NCBI GenBank assembly: GCA_022559985.1
Contig: JAFJTR010000007.1
Location: 620,001 to 684,000 of the forward strand
From: Parastagonospora avenae f. sp. tritici 18332-5
Taxonomy: Eukaryota > Ascomycota > Dothideomycetes > Pleosporales > Phaeosphaeriaceae
DNA: 64,000 bases
Reading direction: 5' to 3'
Positions within the stretch are counted from its first letter, which is position 1. The number at the start of each line of letters is the position of its first letter. Below the pieces are notes generated by a model that saw nothing but the letters and a program-made list of their open reading frames with translations, was not told where the DNA came from and ran no database searches. Both the position numbers and the translations under genes were made by a program. Of the stretch, positions 53,593 to 64,000 are shown piece after piece.

Positions 53593-56500
53593 CCGCCGAG
53601 TGCCGGTTTAAAGTGTAGCTCCGTTATTTGCGCCCATCCAATTCAAAATCGCGATCTAGCGATTGACTTTACTGAAAACCTGATCATTCGATGGTCTAAA
53701 CTGGTAGGTGATTGTTGTGTGGGACGTAAGAAGCTCGAGACTGTCAGCACAAGGCGTAGCTGAGAACTCCAAGTTTACTGCGTCATACGCAAGCTATGCT
53801 TGAAATTAGAGCCTCTCAATATGTACGAAGAATGGCGCCTTTCGCAACAGGTGGAGCGTCCATGGGCTGGGATTGGTTGGTTTGGGGTAGCGTGGAGAGG
53901 TCGGAGAGTTCCGAAAGCGTGGGACAAGGCTGACGGGCGCGCCAGGAGCGCGCTGACATGCGCAGGGAAGAGCTTTATCTCACCTATAAATTTCAAGCGC
54001 CGAGGACAATTCGAGCCCGGTGCCGCAGTCCCGAGTTTGACACTATTACTCTAGATGAATGCGGCAACGATCGATAGCGTCGACTCACGAGCACGAAAGT
54101 GGCTGGCATGAGCTAGCCTTTCGCAACCCGCTGGATTCCGCGGCAGGCAACTTTGGCGGCCGTGAGATGTTGCTTGTAGTGATGGCTTTGGTCCAGATCG
54201 CAAGAATTCGAGTGTGAAAAAGGGCGAAAATATCTCCAATGCGTGGGGGATCCTTGTGTACAAACGAGGATTTTGTGCAATGAAACCGTCCCACCGAGGC
54301 GTGTCACAAGTGCCCGCGATCTGCGATGGAGCTTTATCACATGGTGATTGCTTGTTTTGACTCGAGCGCCTCCTTCCTTCAAAGAGTGATGTTTCGTGAT
54401 GCTAGATAGCCAGGGAAGGTGACATATCGCGCGACTGCACAATGAGTCCAATCATGGCTCGCGTTGCGAAAATGCCGCTGTCGAAACCGCATGGGTTGTC
54501 GAATCTTCGATACACACGTCCCGTTCGTAGCCAGGGTATAGCGAAGAAGTTGAGTACGAAGGCAAGTGAGTGGACGGAGCGCAGAATCAACAAAATTATC
54601 AAGGGAAGTGCGGCTCGTGCTTTCCAAGGTTGCCGTCCTGAAGCGCCTAGCGACATCGACCCAAGCCACACGTGCCCTTGAACCCATCAAATGGCGGACT
54701 TGCTCAAGAGGAATTTACGATCTCAAACCTTCCTGGGACATATTCAAAGGCTCGTAAAACATACAAGACTGACTGACGTGGTGTCAAGGTAGCTAGGTCG
54801 AAACATGTTCACGTTTGAGTCTCGAATCGCGATGTACCCTTGCCATTGCTACAGAGCCTCAATGACTGACTCGTGTTTGAGCTAAAGCCAGAAATTGTTT
54901 AGATAACGAACGAGCATACCGGGAATAAATCCTTTGGAACATTGTTTCAGGACCCTACACATACTCGTATGCGCTGGCAAGCTTCATTGGAGCCTTTTCA
55001 GTACCCTCACTCCGTCCAAAGATCTGTGTCCTTACCATCCCCGTCTTATTATATGGGCTTTATACGCCCACATACCGGGTAAAGCGTCTAAAATGCCGCG
55101 ATATTTCTGATCCTTCTGACTTATTCGGATGATTTGCGAAATTTACTTGAAGGTTACTGCTTGTTGCTTGGAATTCTTTCAGAAACACATCTCCATTGTG
55201 TTGTGCGAATCATATTAGGTTGTCATATGTACATGCATTAAAACGATGCTGAGGCACAAATTGTATTAAATACCTGAAAGCTTTGATAATATGACTAGAT
55301 GAAAAGACTCAAATTTTCCACTGGCTGTCACGGAGCAGAGCGCTATTGATCAGGCCATTGCATTGTAGTCGTTGGTAGCGAGGATGTTGACTTCGGTCCG
55401 ATCCTTTGACTCGTAGTTAGGCAAACTAACTACATCTTGGGACCATCATGATTCGTATCGTGAATTCTCAGGTGCTAGCAAGGAATAAGCAAGCCAGTTC
55501 TAGTATTATAGGATGTGTTGGTAGGGCTTCGCACTAGTGCTGAAAGGAAATAACGATAACTAGGAATGCATTCTGTTCGGTGATTGTTGTTGACTTCATT
55601 GTACTAAGGAGGAGAACTACAGAAGAGATGGGCTCAGGGGTTCTGGTCTGAGCGCTGCTCGGACGCTGCGATCAGCGCGTCTGACCGCGTGACCGAGATC
55701 AGTGCGCCTGATCGCGTAGTTGAGATATTGACGATACTTGTGATCCGACAGGATGAGAAATTGTCCTAACAGCTTCAATTTAAGCGTTCTATTCCTGAAT
55801 AGTTTGTCTTGAGTTCTAAGGGACCTAAAACACAGGCACACTTTATCGAAATCGTGGTTAATCACATCATGCAGCAGTTTGGATGTTCTGGTGGTACATG
55901 GGCGTGATTTGGTAGGATCTAAAGTGTGCTATTGTCATAGCGATTGGAGGCTCTCCACTTCTGTAAGATAAAGTGGAACATTGCCTAGGTATATAGTCGA
56001 AACTATTGCGAAACTCCAAACGCCAAAAAAGCACTCAAATTCGTAACTTATTGCTGATTCAAAAAGGAACAGGCGGAATGGACATGTGCCTTAATTGATG
56101 CTCGCGAGGTCACTGCTGATGTTATGGCATGCATGCCTACAGTTGATAAGCCATACCCAATATTATCAAGACTTCTGATGAAGTCTGTCAAGTACGACGG
56201 AAAGTTAAGAAGCGCATCTGATAGCCCGAAGTTATACACAGTATCGCTAGGCTTCGACTGCGACGGCGAGGCTGTGTGTATACGTTCAGGCTCCATGGTC
56301 GCTTTCCATAACGAATAGAAAACTTTGACAGCAGCAGAATTCAACGACAAATAATGGGCCGTTAAAGAATTGAAGATTATCTTGGGGCATCAGAGCCCAC
56401 CAAGCCATAGCGACCACGCTCGATTAAGACGCGCAAAACTATTAATCCGATCAACCAAAACCAGACAAATGTATGAGAGGAGTCGCATAGGTGTCTGTTG

Positions 56501-56980
56501 ATACGGCAAAGGTGAGGTTGAATCAACTAACAGTCGTTGCAACGAGTTGAGGTAGATAATTCATTGATTCTTAGAGGTGGGCTGCAGCTCGCGTACGAAC
56601 TGAATCCCACCCCACGGCACGGGCCACACACGTGGTCACGTGCTCGTCACGTACCTACGGTGGCCCGAAACCAAGAGCAACCAACAGTGTCTTTACTAGC
56701 CGTCAGCAGCTGCGATATTGTCGCACTGTCCTTTCCGATGGGCAAAAAGTCTGTAGCCTCACACAAAGCCCATGCTCGAACCACGACCACGCCCACACAA
56801 CCATTTGATCTCTTTTATACAAATCAAAGAGGATAGTCTGATCATTTGAAGCGTATATGATTTTGCAAATGAAAATAATTGCGCAATTTGGCGTTGTTGG
56901 TCACTGACAGCGCCCGTTCTCCCACTATCCACCACCACCAGCAACGGGAAAAAATAAATTCAAAAAGAAATGCTGATGGT
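53593..56980. other. gene-poor stretch with right inverted-repeat arm
   Basis: 3.4 kb without a supported protein gene. It includes the right repeat arm (55515-55752). An 83-codon ATG ORF on the minus strand (about 56299-56048) reads smoothly but has no motif or homologue I know. Confidence 0.5.
55515..55752 (-). repeat. inverted repeat, right arm
   Basis: About 238 bp; its reverse complement matches 51551-51776. The two inner ends are 3.7 kb apart. On the minus strand this arm reads LSDHKYRQYLNYAIRRTD without a stop, and the left arm reads LSDHKYRQYLSYTIRRTD in the same register, so the repeat may derive from coding sequence. Confidence 0.85.
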
Positions 56981-57066
56981 CTCTCAGACGGGGAATCGAA
57001 CCCCGGCCTCCTGCGAATCGTCTGCTCGATGACAAGCAGAAATACTGACCACTATACGATCTGAGA
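56981..57066 (-). tRNA. tRNA-Asp (GTC) with a short intron
   Basis: Acceptor strands TCTCAGA (57066-57060) and TCTGAGA (56988-56982) pair fully, with discriminator G at 56981. The D arm is GTAT-AGTGGTCA-GTAT. Anticodon stem TCTGC pairs with GCAGG, and the loop is TTGTCA...C with anticodon GTC. A 14-nt intron (57029-57016) follows the base after the anticodon, the standard place. T arm CGGGG-TTCGATT-CCCCG is perfect and gives the B box. Without the intron it is 72 nt. Confidence 0.92.
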
Positions 57067-57321
57067 CAAGACTCGAAACTCGAGTAGATCTGATGTGATG
57101 GGAAAAAATGAAAATCATCAATCTATAATCGTAGCAATGGTGGAGAAAAGGAAAAGAAAACAGCACAGCAGGCCCCATGAGGTCAAACGATGTGCGGAAC
57201 AAGGCGGCATATCGGAATAAAACATCAGTAAGCGACTGCAGGGTATACGCTACACGAAAAATCTGCTAGCCAAAAACCATCCTCCCACATTCCAAGCATA
57301 CTCCCACAACACTAAACAACT

Positions 57322-59169
57322 TCAGTCTTTGCCCTTAACTGACGCCCGTCCATCCCCGGATGAATCATCTCGAATTTGTACTTTCGCATCCTGGCCCTCC
57401 AAAACGTCTCCCTCCCCCAACATCCTATGCTCGACATTGACTTTCGGGCCCTTGAACCACTTGTGCGCGGACACGAACCACCAGATAGTCACCATGAGCA
57501 TGGGGCCGCCGTAGACAAGACAGGTCCAGTTCATATCTGCAGGACTTGGTTGCGTTAGCAGGAGATTTTTGGAAAGAAAGATAAAAGGTAGGTAACTGAC
57601 GTCAAATCTGCGCCAACTACGCTTGGCAAGCACAAAACGGGCACCATGAGCGCCACAAATGCCGATGCGATGATGCCGATGGGCATGGAGAATTTACCTA
57701 GGTGCCATGGGCCGGGGCGGAATCTGTTGCCGACGAAGAAGACGCGGATGACGATGGGGATTGTAAATGCACTGGGCGCTGTCAGCTTCAAACGAAATCG
57801 GGTGGGGGGATGAGTATGGTACTTACACGAACGCTGCGATCGCTCCGATGGAGAAGAGGGCGCCGATAGCCAGATCGCCTCCGAAGATGAGGAAGAGGAG
57901 AAAAATGCCGATCACGCAGTTGAACCACACGGCGTTCGCGGGCGTTTGGGTGTGCTTGTTGACTCTCCGCCAGTATTTGCTCATGGGGAAGCAGTCGTCG
58001 CGTGCATAGGCGAATGTTACTCTCGACGCAGCGATCATGCATCCCTGGCCCATTGAGAAGCCCGCCATGATGGTCATACTGAGAATCGCCAGTGTCATTT
58101 TCTGCGTCATGCACTGCATCAGATATGCAGCGAATGGCTGCCCGAGATCAGAGTCTAGCACAGCCTCGATGTCTACGACAGTGTAGGCGACGACGAGTTG
58201 CAGGAACCAGCCGAATATGCCCCCGGTGGCAGAGGTGAGTACAATGGCACGCGGCGATGCGATATTGGCGTTTGAGCATTCTTCGGCCAAGTGAAAGGGG
58301 CTGTCGTAGCCGCTCATGGTCCAGATGACGCCGATGAAACTCATCAGGACAGCTACTCCTGGTGGGAACGCGGTACCTTCGTAGATGGTGCCCCATACTT
58401 CGCTGGAGGAAGTGAAGCGGGGCAGATCGCGGTCTGTACGATTTGTTCCAGCGGGAATCAGAATGATGACAACGATGAGGGCGAGAAAGTTGAACGTCGA
58501 ACCAGCGCTGTTGAACTGTGCGAGCCACTTTGTCGGCATAGACGACAAGATAGCGTGAATGATCATGATGAACACAGTCAAAAGAAAGACCTGATAGCTC
58601 TGCGGCGTGTACGACGAATCATGGATACTCGCCGCTGCAAGTATCATAGCCGAGATACCATAATTAACTACATATACATCTATCAGCCTTTATTTCATCC
58701 AACACAACATCTAGCAAAACTCACCAGACGGCGCAGCAGTAACCTGCGCGCACCAATTGGACCACCCAGTAATCCACGCTGCAAAAGGTCCCCATTTCCC
58801 AGGCGCCAGCACAGCAGCAGCATAATACAACCCCCCACTCGTCGGCATACTACTACACAGCTCAGCCATGCTCATCGCCACGCATTGAATCCCTATCATC
58901 GCTACTATCCAGCCCCACGTCATCCCCGCTGTGCCCGCGTACCCCATGCCATAATACAGCGTACTCGCGAAACTGGGGAGTAAGCCGAGCACTGCAAAGC
59001 TCACGGAGAACGTCGTCCAGAGCGAGAATTCGCGCTTGAATTCGCTCTTGTAGCCGAGAGCGGCAAGCACTTCTTCGTCCGCGGAGAAGGTATGGTTTGC
59101 GTCGAAGGGAACATCGCCATCTGGCAGGACGCTGGTGACGGGTTCATCAGCGACAGAATGGCGTGTCAT
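57322..59169 (-). CDS. amino-acid/GABA-type permease (APC superfamily)
   Basis: Plasma-membrane (or vacuolar) H+-coupled amine transporter. Exons 59169-58725, 58667-57827, 57771-57601 and 57544-57322 give 559 aa; introns 55-57 nt. About twelve hydrophobic segments are visible. FKREFSLWTTFSVSFAVLGLLPSFASTLYYGMGYAG and MAELCSSMPTSGGLYYAAA are the signature of the fungal Uga4/Hnm1 (GABA/choline/amino-acid) group. Later marks: GYDSPFHLAEECSNANIASPRAI and SRVTFAYARDDCFPMSKYW. The ends are hydrophilic, as usual. Acceptors of introns 2 and 3 were chosen by phase: CGCCCAG and CAACCAAG. The substrate cannot be told. Confidence 0.92.
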
Positions 59170-59931
59170 CGTTATATTCGCGCATCAAAGGGTCCTGTCA
59201 AAAGCAAGGAATGTCTGCATGTGCATGCGCAGGCACCGCACCTGCAGCAGCTTCTACCATTATATATCTCCCAGCAATTCTCGACGGCGGATGCGCGACC
59301 AGGGACAGCGAGCGCTATCAGAAGCGGGGGCGGGAGGTCGCGTGTCGGCCGTCATGTCTTCGATAGGCGCTTCTATGGGCAGCGAATGACGACACGGGGC
59401 GTTGTGGTTCGTTATCAGTTCGGGGCCTAGGGCCCTGGTTCGTGGTGGGAGAGGATCGCGCGCCCCAGTTTGTGAGCCGGGACTAGGGTGATGCAAGCGA
59501 TGGGTTGCAGGACGAGACGATGCGAGCGGATGCCAAAAGGGCAGCCACAGTACACCAATGGGTGTAAGTTTGATTTTGGGGAGGTCACAAAGAGAGCACA
59601 GTTGAGTTGTCGAGGGTTGGTGGCTCGGTTAGGGGGGGGGAATTTGTGTTGCGGTTTCTGAGACACTGTAGACCTATCTTATGGGCCAAGATATGCATCC
59701 TGGGCAGATCTGCTCTGCCCGGCTGGACATGCTGCAATGGGTAAGGGCTTGTTTGCAAGAGTTACGGCTGCTGGCTCCGCGCTGGATAACGGCGTTTCGC
59801 GTGAGGAAGATGGGATTGATGACATTGCGAGTTAGTCAAGATGATAGCCGTGTTGCAAGCCGGATGGTCTTCAATTGGAAGCAAGAAAGTGCCCCAGGCG
59901 GCGTTCATCTTTGTGACTATGTGTAACTATC
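59170..59931. other. intergenic
   Basis: 762 bp holding the permease promoter and palC 3' flank. A run of G (about 59632-59640) is the only oddity. Confidence 0.55.
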
Positions 59932-61401
59932 TCAATAGTAACTTGAGCTCGCCGCATAATCCGACTTTGTTCCTGGAAATGCTCCAGCAGGCGGGTTTCT
60001 GTCATCCTCATCAACACTATCGTCTTCATCGCCGTTGAAAGTATCTGTAGGATCTGGCGGTGCCCGCATACGAACAAGCGCATCCTCATCGAGCGCTGGT
60101 ATCACAAACATTTTCTCGGTATGATATGATCTCCCTGAAGGCATACTTGCCAGCAGTGGTTCTGAAGGTGGAATGAGCTGGATGCCAACCTGCAGGAGTC
60201 AGTAGAGAAAGGACGCGAGGGCGGGAAGCGTGAAACCAACCGTGTCATTCTGCTTCTCCCACTTCTTCACTAGCATATCAATGATGCGACCTTCTTCAAA
60301 CTTGCCCGCATCAGTGCCCCAATCCACGCCCTTTTCAATCTTGCGATCTTCACGCTTCTCCTGCCATCCTTTCTTCAGCTTGGAAAACCCAGAAGACTTC
60401 TTCTCCTCATCCGCAGCCAGAGAAGCAAAGCCAAGTTCCTTTCTCGCGCCGCGCAGCCACGCAATACCTTCTCCCGTCTTTCCCCCAGTCTCAGCATTGC
60501 AAGCCAGAAAACGGCAGGCTTTCCCTTTTGCCGCCCGTCTCAGATCATCAACATACTTGAGCAGATCATCATTGACCTTCGAGGATCGACCTAGCATGGC
60601 TTGAGCTTTGGCGGCTTGCTCAGATGAAGCGAGACACAGCCGTGCGAAAAGATGCGCCCTGACTTTTGGTATGTCTACGCTCTTGAACATCCAGTCTTTG
60701 CTTTGCTTGTTGCGATCTTCAAGCACCACAGCTGGATATGGGTCATCCTTCAGCACCGTGATGAGCGTCGCCTCAGCCATGGTGAGAGCAGCCAGTGCAC
60801 CCATTGTCGAAGCCGAAATGTCCACTGCGCCAGGCTGAGTACTCCATTGCCCTGCGCGATTGACCAAGTATGTGTGTATTGAGTTCGCGTCGAGGAACTG
60901 CTTCATTGCAGTAGCGATCGCCGATGCGCGTTGTTCTGGTGACGGGAGTGTCGCATTGTAGAGAGTATGTAGCTGCGCTCGAGCTTGCAGACTGTATACG
61001 TATGCGAGCGTCGACAACGTGAAGCAAAGTTCACTTTCTAAACTCTTGAGTTTTACTCTTGCAGGTTCGCGCCCTGGTATTGACGAGCCAAGGGTAGAGC
61101 GCCATTCTACCTCCAGCTCTTTGACGAGTACGAGGTCGATCTCCTCTCCAGCACAGTTAGTTCCACTGAGCCCCGCATCTAGGGCAAAGAGGAATGGTAT
61201 GTATTCGTTTAGAGCAGATTGTATGGTCGAGAGGTTCGAGGCTTGAGACGATGGCGGGATGCGCTTATGACGCTTGAGCACGTCGCGGACGACGCCTCGC
61301 GCTGTTGTTGCGCAGTTCGGTAGCGACGGGTGAGTGCTGCTATTGAAGTAGTCTGTGAACGATATGCTTGAAGTTGTTGGAAGTACGAAAGGAAAGGGCA
61401 T
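59932..61401 (-). CDS. palC: palC, BRO1-domain pH-signalling protein
   Basis: PalC links the ESCRT-III subunit Vps32 to the Pal/Rim pathway that activates PacC at alkaline pH. Exons 61401-60241 and 60189-59932 (51-nt intron, GTTGGT donor, TACTGAC branch) give 472 aa. Start MPFPFVLPTTSSISFTDYF is the standard PalC N-terminus; the frame is open further upstream, but MPFPF fits the family. BRO1 region: VLVKELEVEWRSTLGSSIPGREPARVK, FTLSTLAYVYSLQARAQL, HLFARLCLASSEQAAKAQAML. The last exon adds VGIQLIPPSEPLLASMPSGR and an acidic, disordered tail (GDEDDSVDEDD). The donor is weak but restores a conserved junction. Confidence 0.93.
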
Positions 61402-61831
61402 CTTCAGAATGTCGAGTGTTGTTGTTCTGAGCTGCGATGCAGGGAACGGAGCTATGGTGGGGTTAGAGGCGCTGGCCTTGGCCGCATCATGCCAGGAGCC
61501 TTGGGGTCTCAAACGGACCCGAGTACTTTGTTATTTCGATGATGGCTTGGAAACGAGACAGGAAAAGAGAGGATGTGTAGTACTCATGCAATTGATGATG
61601 TATGATAGAGCACTTGTCCGCTTCTCTCTCTTCCCTTGGCTGGTATATGTACAAAAGTGCCAATGTTAGAAGAAACCAGATGTCCATTGTGGAGACTTCC
61701 TACATGAAATTCGTGTGAACACCAGAGATTGCATCATCCGCATAGTGTTGGACCTCGTATCTTGTCCGCTCCGTGGCTCATGCGAATTGGCTGATATACG
61801 CGTCTCGATATGCCGTTGAGTCTGAACTCGT
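61402..61831. other. intergenic
   Basis: 430 bp upstream of palC and downstream of the complex I gene. No coding or repeat feature is supported. Confidence 0.55.
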
Positions 61832-62285
61832 CTACTGCTTCTTGTATGGGTCGTCGATGTAGTTTTGCTGTGCGAAGAGGTATCCCTTGACCTTGGCGTC
61901 CTTCAGCAGCTCAAAGTAGCGCTCTACATAGGTTCTGTCAGCTTTCTACTATGAAGACGTCGAGCGGATGTCTAGGATTATCCCCCCCCCCCTCCATTGG
62001 CCTCAACACTTCATTTTGTGTAATATTTTGCCCAATTCCACCGTGCTAAATGTTCTTACCTCGCAAATGTCCACACTTCTCCAAGTGGTTTACACCCTCC
62101 CTCCGGTAACACTTGCCCATCTCGTCCCTCACCAACCGCGCCATCATGCTCTTGACCCACTGCTCCCTGATGATAGCATCCTGTGCGGCCTTGAGAGCTA
62201 CGTTGTCTTCGTAGTCAACGCCTTCGAAGGTGGGAGCGACCTTGGGCTTCTTTGCGAGAAAGAGTTCAGACTCGGGTGTCGGCAT
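61832..62285 (-). CDS. NADH dehydrogenase (complex I) 12 kDa subunit, NDUFB10-like
   Basis: Accessory subunit of mitochondrial complex I, membrane arm. Exons 62285-62060 and 61923-61832 give 105 aa. Sequence MPTPESELFLAKKPKVAPTFEGVDYEDN, then REQWVKSMMARLVRDEMGKCYRREGVNHLEKCGHLRERYFELLKDAK matches the ascomycete 12 kDa / NDUFB10-type protein, including the Cys pattern. No presequence is expected in this family. The intron is 136 nt, long for this genome, and holds an uninterrupted run of 11 C (plus strand, 61982-61992). The acceptor at CTATGTAG was chosen because it restores HLRERYFELL; the nearer CTGACAG would run into a stop. Confidence 0.88.
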
Positions 62286-62776
62286 CGCGGCGGTAGTGGG
62301 CGCGGTGCGCAGTCGAATTTATGTACGGAGGTGTAAGGATCGACTGCGACAGTCCTGGCAGGTCAATTGGTGGCGTGTGGGGTGCGAGGCGGACGTGTGG
62401 TTGCTGGTGATGCGGTTCGGCGATCACTCAGCACTGCGAGGCCGAGCTGCGATAGCTCTGATGGCACGTGACTTGGCCATTCTCAATGCATCGGTGTACC
62501 CCTACACACTCATTCATTACTCATATTTTATGTCAATTAGTTGAATAACATATCATGTAAGATGAAGTCACAGTTTGTGCATCACCGCAGACAAGCTTCT
62601 GCACATTGTAAAACCCGCAGAAACATTCATAGTACAGTAACTCGAACACACATCCTCTAGCAAGAACTACTTAAATCCTTTTCCAGACGCGCATACTCAA
62701 ATCTTCGCTTCTTACCCAAGTCCCACTGCCCCTCCTTAAACTTCCTCCCAACCTCCCTCCACTTCCAGTCCTTCCA
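62286..62776. other. intergenic
   Basis: 491 bp between the complex I subunit start and the end of the next minus-strand gene. No feature supported. Confidence 0.55.
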
Positions 62777-63331
62777 CTATCCAGACTTCTTCCATCCCTC
62801 CATCCACTTCGATCCGACCGCCCAAACTCCACTATCCACCTTCGGCGCCTTGTCTGCCCTGCCCTGAAAAATCATTTCCTCGCTCTGGCGCTTCGCTGGC
62901 TGCTTTTTCGGCGTGCGCGTAATCGTATGAACTTCGGGCATCGATCCGAGCGCTCGTAGTCGCTTGTCTCTGGCGCGGATGCATGCGGCGCATTGGGTTT
63001 CGATGTTGCGGGTGTACAGTGGGTGGGTGAGACCTACTTCGCATGGCTGAAGGTTAGGGTTGCGAGATGCGGGTATTATGATTCTCTTCTTTCCAGGGTC
63101 TGTCTCTGTTGGTGGTTGCGAAGGTAGTTGAGAATTTCGTTTTGGATGTGATCCAGCCTCGAGATCTAGTACAACGCCAGTGGTCTTGGTGACTATGTCC
63201 TTGGGCGATTCAGAAGTGGTTTGTGTTTCTGTGTTATCGGCACTCTTTGCGTTCTCGCAGTACCTAACCGGCGTCGAGGAGTAGCTCGTGTGACCGCAGC
63301 CCTGGAATTTGAAATAACGATAGTAGCACAT
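62777..63331 (-). CDS. hypothetical protein, MCYYRYF-type
   Basis: Single exon, 184 aa. It starts MCYYRYFKFQGCGHTSYS, an opening with paired Cys/His seen in many small ascomycete proteins of unknown role, perhaps a degenerate zinc-binding knuckle (CYY..CGH). A second Cys pair is at ETQCAACIRARDKRLR. The rest is Lys/Thr/Pro-rich and probably disordered; it ends GSKWMEGWKKSG. No signal peptide or membrane helix. Function unknown; I assign none. Confidence 0.7.
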   Translation of the reverse strand: MCYYRYFKFQGCGHTSYSSTPVRYCENAKSADNTETQTTSESPKDIVTKTTGVVLDLEAGSHPKRNSQLPSQPPTETDPGKKRIIIPASRNPNLQPCEVGLTHPLYTRNIETQCAACIRARDKRLRALGSMPEVHTITRTPKKQPAKRQSEEMIFQGRADKAPKVDSGVWAVGSKWMEGWKKSG

Positions 63332-63775
63332 GTTGAGCGAAGGTGTTTGTTTGATGATACATTAGCGACGTGCGAAAGGGTTTTTCGAAAAGCGAAAGGT
63401 GTCGCAGACGTTGTGAGAGCGAAAGATTCGAGGGCAGCGAAAGAGCTTCGTTCCTTGGTTGAGGTTGCCCTTTGTTCCAAGGTTAGCTTCTCACTTATAA
63501 AGCAAAGGAAAAGGGACAGGTGGAAAGAAGAATGCGTGGTGACTTCTAAATTTGTGATGCGCGCGTCTGATGACTGCGGCTGTGGTGACTATTACAGTTG
63601 TCGCGGGTCCCCGTGCGCACCCGTGTGGTAATCTCCAACGTGGTCTGACTTGGATGCTCCATGTCTATTTTTCGCATTAATAAATGTGTACTTGTGAATG
63701 ATAGGGTATCGATACAAGAATAGAAGTGTGCTAAAAAGACGCCCGCTAAATGCATTGACACGCCATGAAACAGTA
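63332..63775. other. intergenic
   Basis: 444 bp; presumed promoter of the MCYYRYF gene and 3' flank of the partial gene. Short ORFs lack support. Confidence 0.5.
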
Positions 63776-64000
63776 TCAGGCTTTGCTGTCAATACCCTCA
63801 CCTGAGGCAGCCGTGACTCCATCTGCCTGAGTCTCCGCATCTACAGGCAGCGAACCCTTGCTCGCTCTTTTTCTTCTCCTTTCTGCGCGCTCCGCGTCTC
63901 TCTCAACTTTCTTCTGCTTTTCTACGTCCAGACCAGTTTTGGTCTCTTCGTGTTGCTTGTCAAGCGTGTTCTTACCAATGAGAAAACTAACACCGAGACC
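63776..64000 (-). CDS. C-terminal end of an unidentified gene (5' end outside the window)
   Basis: The frame is open from the window edge to a TGA at 63778-63776, encoding 74 residues. It starts with a hydrophobic GLGVSFLIG that may be the end of a membrane segment, then NTLDKQHEETKTGLDVEKQ, a very basic charged helix (VERDAERAERRRKRASKG) and an acidic, Ala/Ser-rich tail ending GIDSKA. I do not recognise it. A membrane protein with a cytosolic charged tail is the simplest reading. Confidence 0.5.
   Translation of the reverse strand, partial: GLGVSFLIGKNTLDKQHEETKTGLDVEKQKKVERDAERAERRRKRASKGSLPVDAETQADGVTAASGEGIDSKA

Noticed and set aside
56048..56350. 100-codon minus-strand ORF
   Set aside because: Readable protein but alone, without introns, motifs or context; too little to call a gene.
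1..64000. CRISPR arrays, operons and bacterial-type ribosome sites
   Set aside because: Spliceosomal introns and eukaryotic core genes show this is fungal nuclear DNA; no regularly spaced identical repeats were seen.

Overview
The window is from a filamentous ascomycete. Genes are split by very short introns (mostly 44-57 nt) that begin GTAAGT or GTATGT-like, carry a CTAAC or CTGAC branch site and end in AG. The orthologues present (palC, Tvp23, Mcy1, Kre33, an ascomycete 12 kDa complex I subunit) and the rhodopsin-like 7TM and 2EXR families fit Pezizomycotina. Dothideomycetes is my guess from overall protein character; no species is claimed. All gene models were assembled by hand from the sequence by joining exons in phase.

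Layout. 0-3.4 kb: end of NPL4, then RFC2. 3.6-4.3 kb: a degenerate tandem repeat. 4.4-10.2 kb: an accessory stretch with two 2EXR-like genes flanking a small cysteine-rich secreted protein. 10.4-17.2 kb: dense housekeeping block of TEL2 (-), UBA3 (+), a mitochondrial basic protein (-) and CDC26 (+). 18.1-23.1 kb: one very large secreted precursor with eleven Lys-Arg sites, the most unusual gene here. 23.1-27.6 kb: no gene I can support. 27.6-29.4 kb: a seven-transmembrane receptor-like gene. 31.9-50.4 kb: mostly metabolism and core functions: D-2-hydroxyacid dehydrogenase, an interrupted hypothetical gene, citramalyl-CoA lyase-like, TVP23, a MidA/NDUFAF7 methyltransferase, a mitochondrial cysteine synthase-like protein, a small hypothetical, an S9 peptidase (DPP5-like) and KRE33/NAT10. 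50.4-57.3 kb: gene-poor, with a rhodopsin-domain gene lying between two inverted repeats of about 230 bp, and an intron-containing tRNA-Asp. 57.3-64 kb: amino-acid permease, palC, complex I 12 kDa subunit, a small hypothetical, and the 3' end of a gene running off the window.

Functional links are limited. Several genes serve ubiquitin or ubiquitin-like pathways (NPL4, UBA3, CDC26) and several serve mitochondria (NDUFAF7-like, complex I subunit, CLYBL-like, Mcy1-like), but they are not an operon or cluster. The likely new biology is the Kex2-type precursor at 18-23 kb. It has a signal peptide, repeated KR sites followed mostly by Asp, repeated amphipathic modules and a Pro/Leu/Ser core, which suggests secreted peptides or a surface-coat protein. 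A second point of interest is a 6-nt micro-exon in UBA3 that restores the nucleotide-binding motif.
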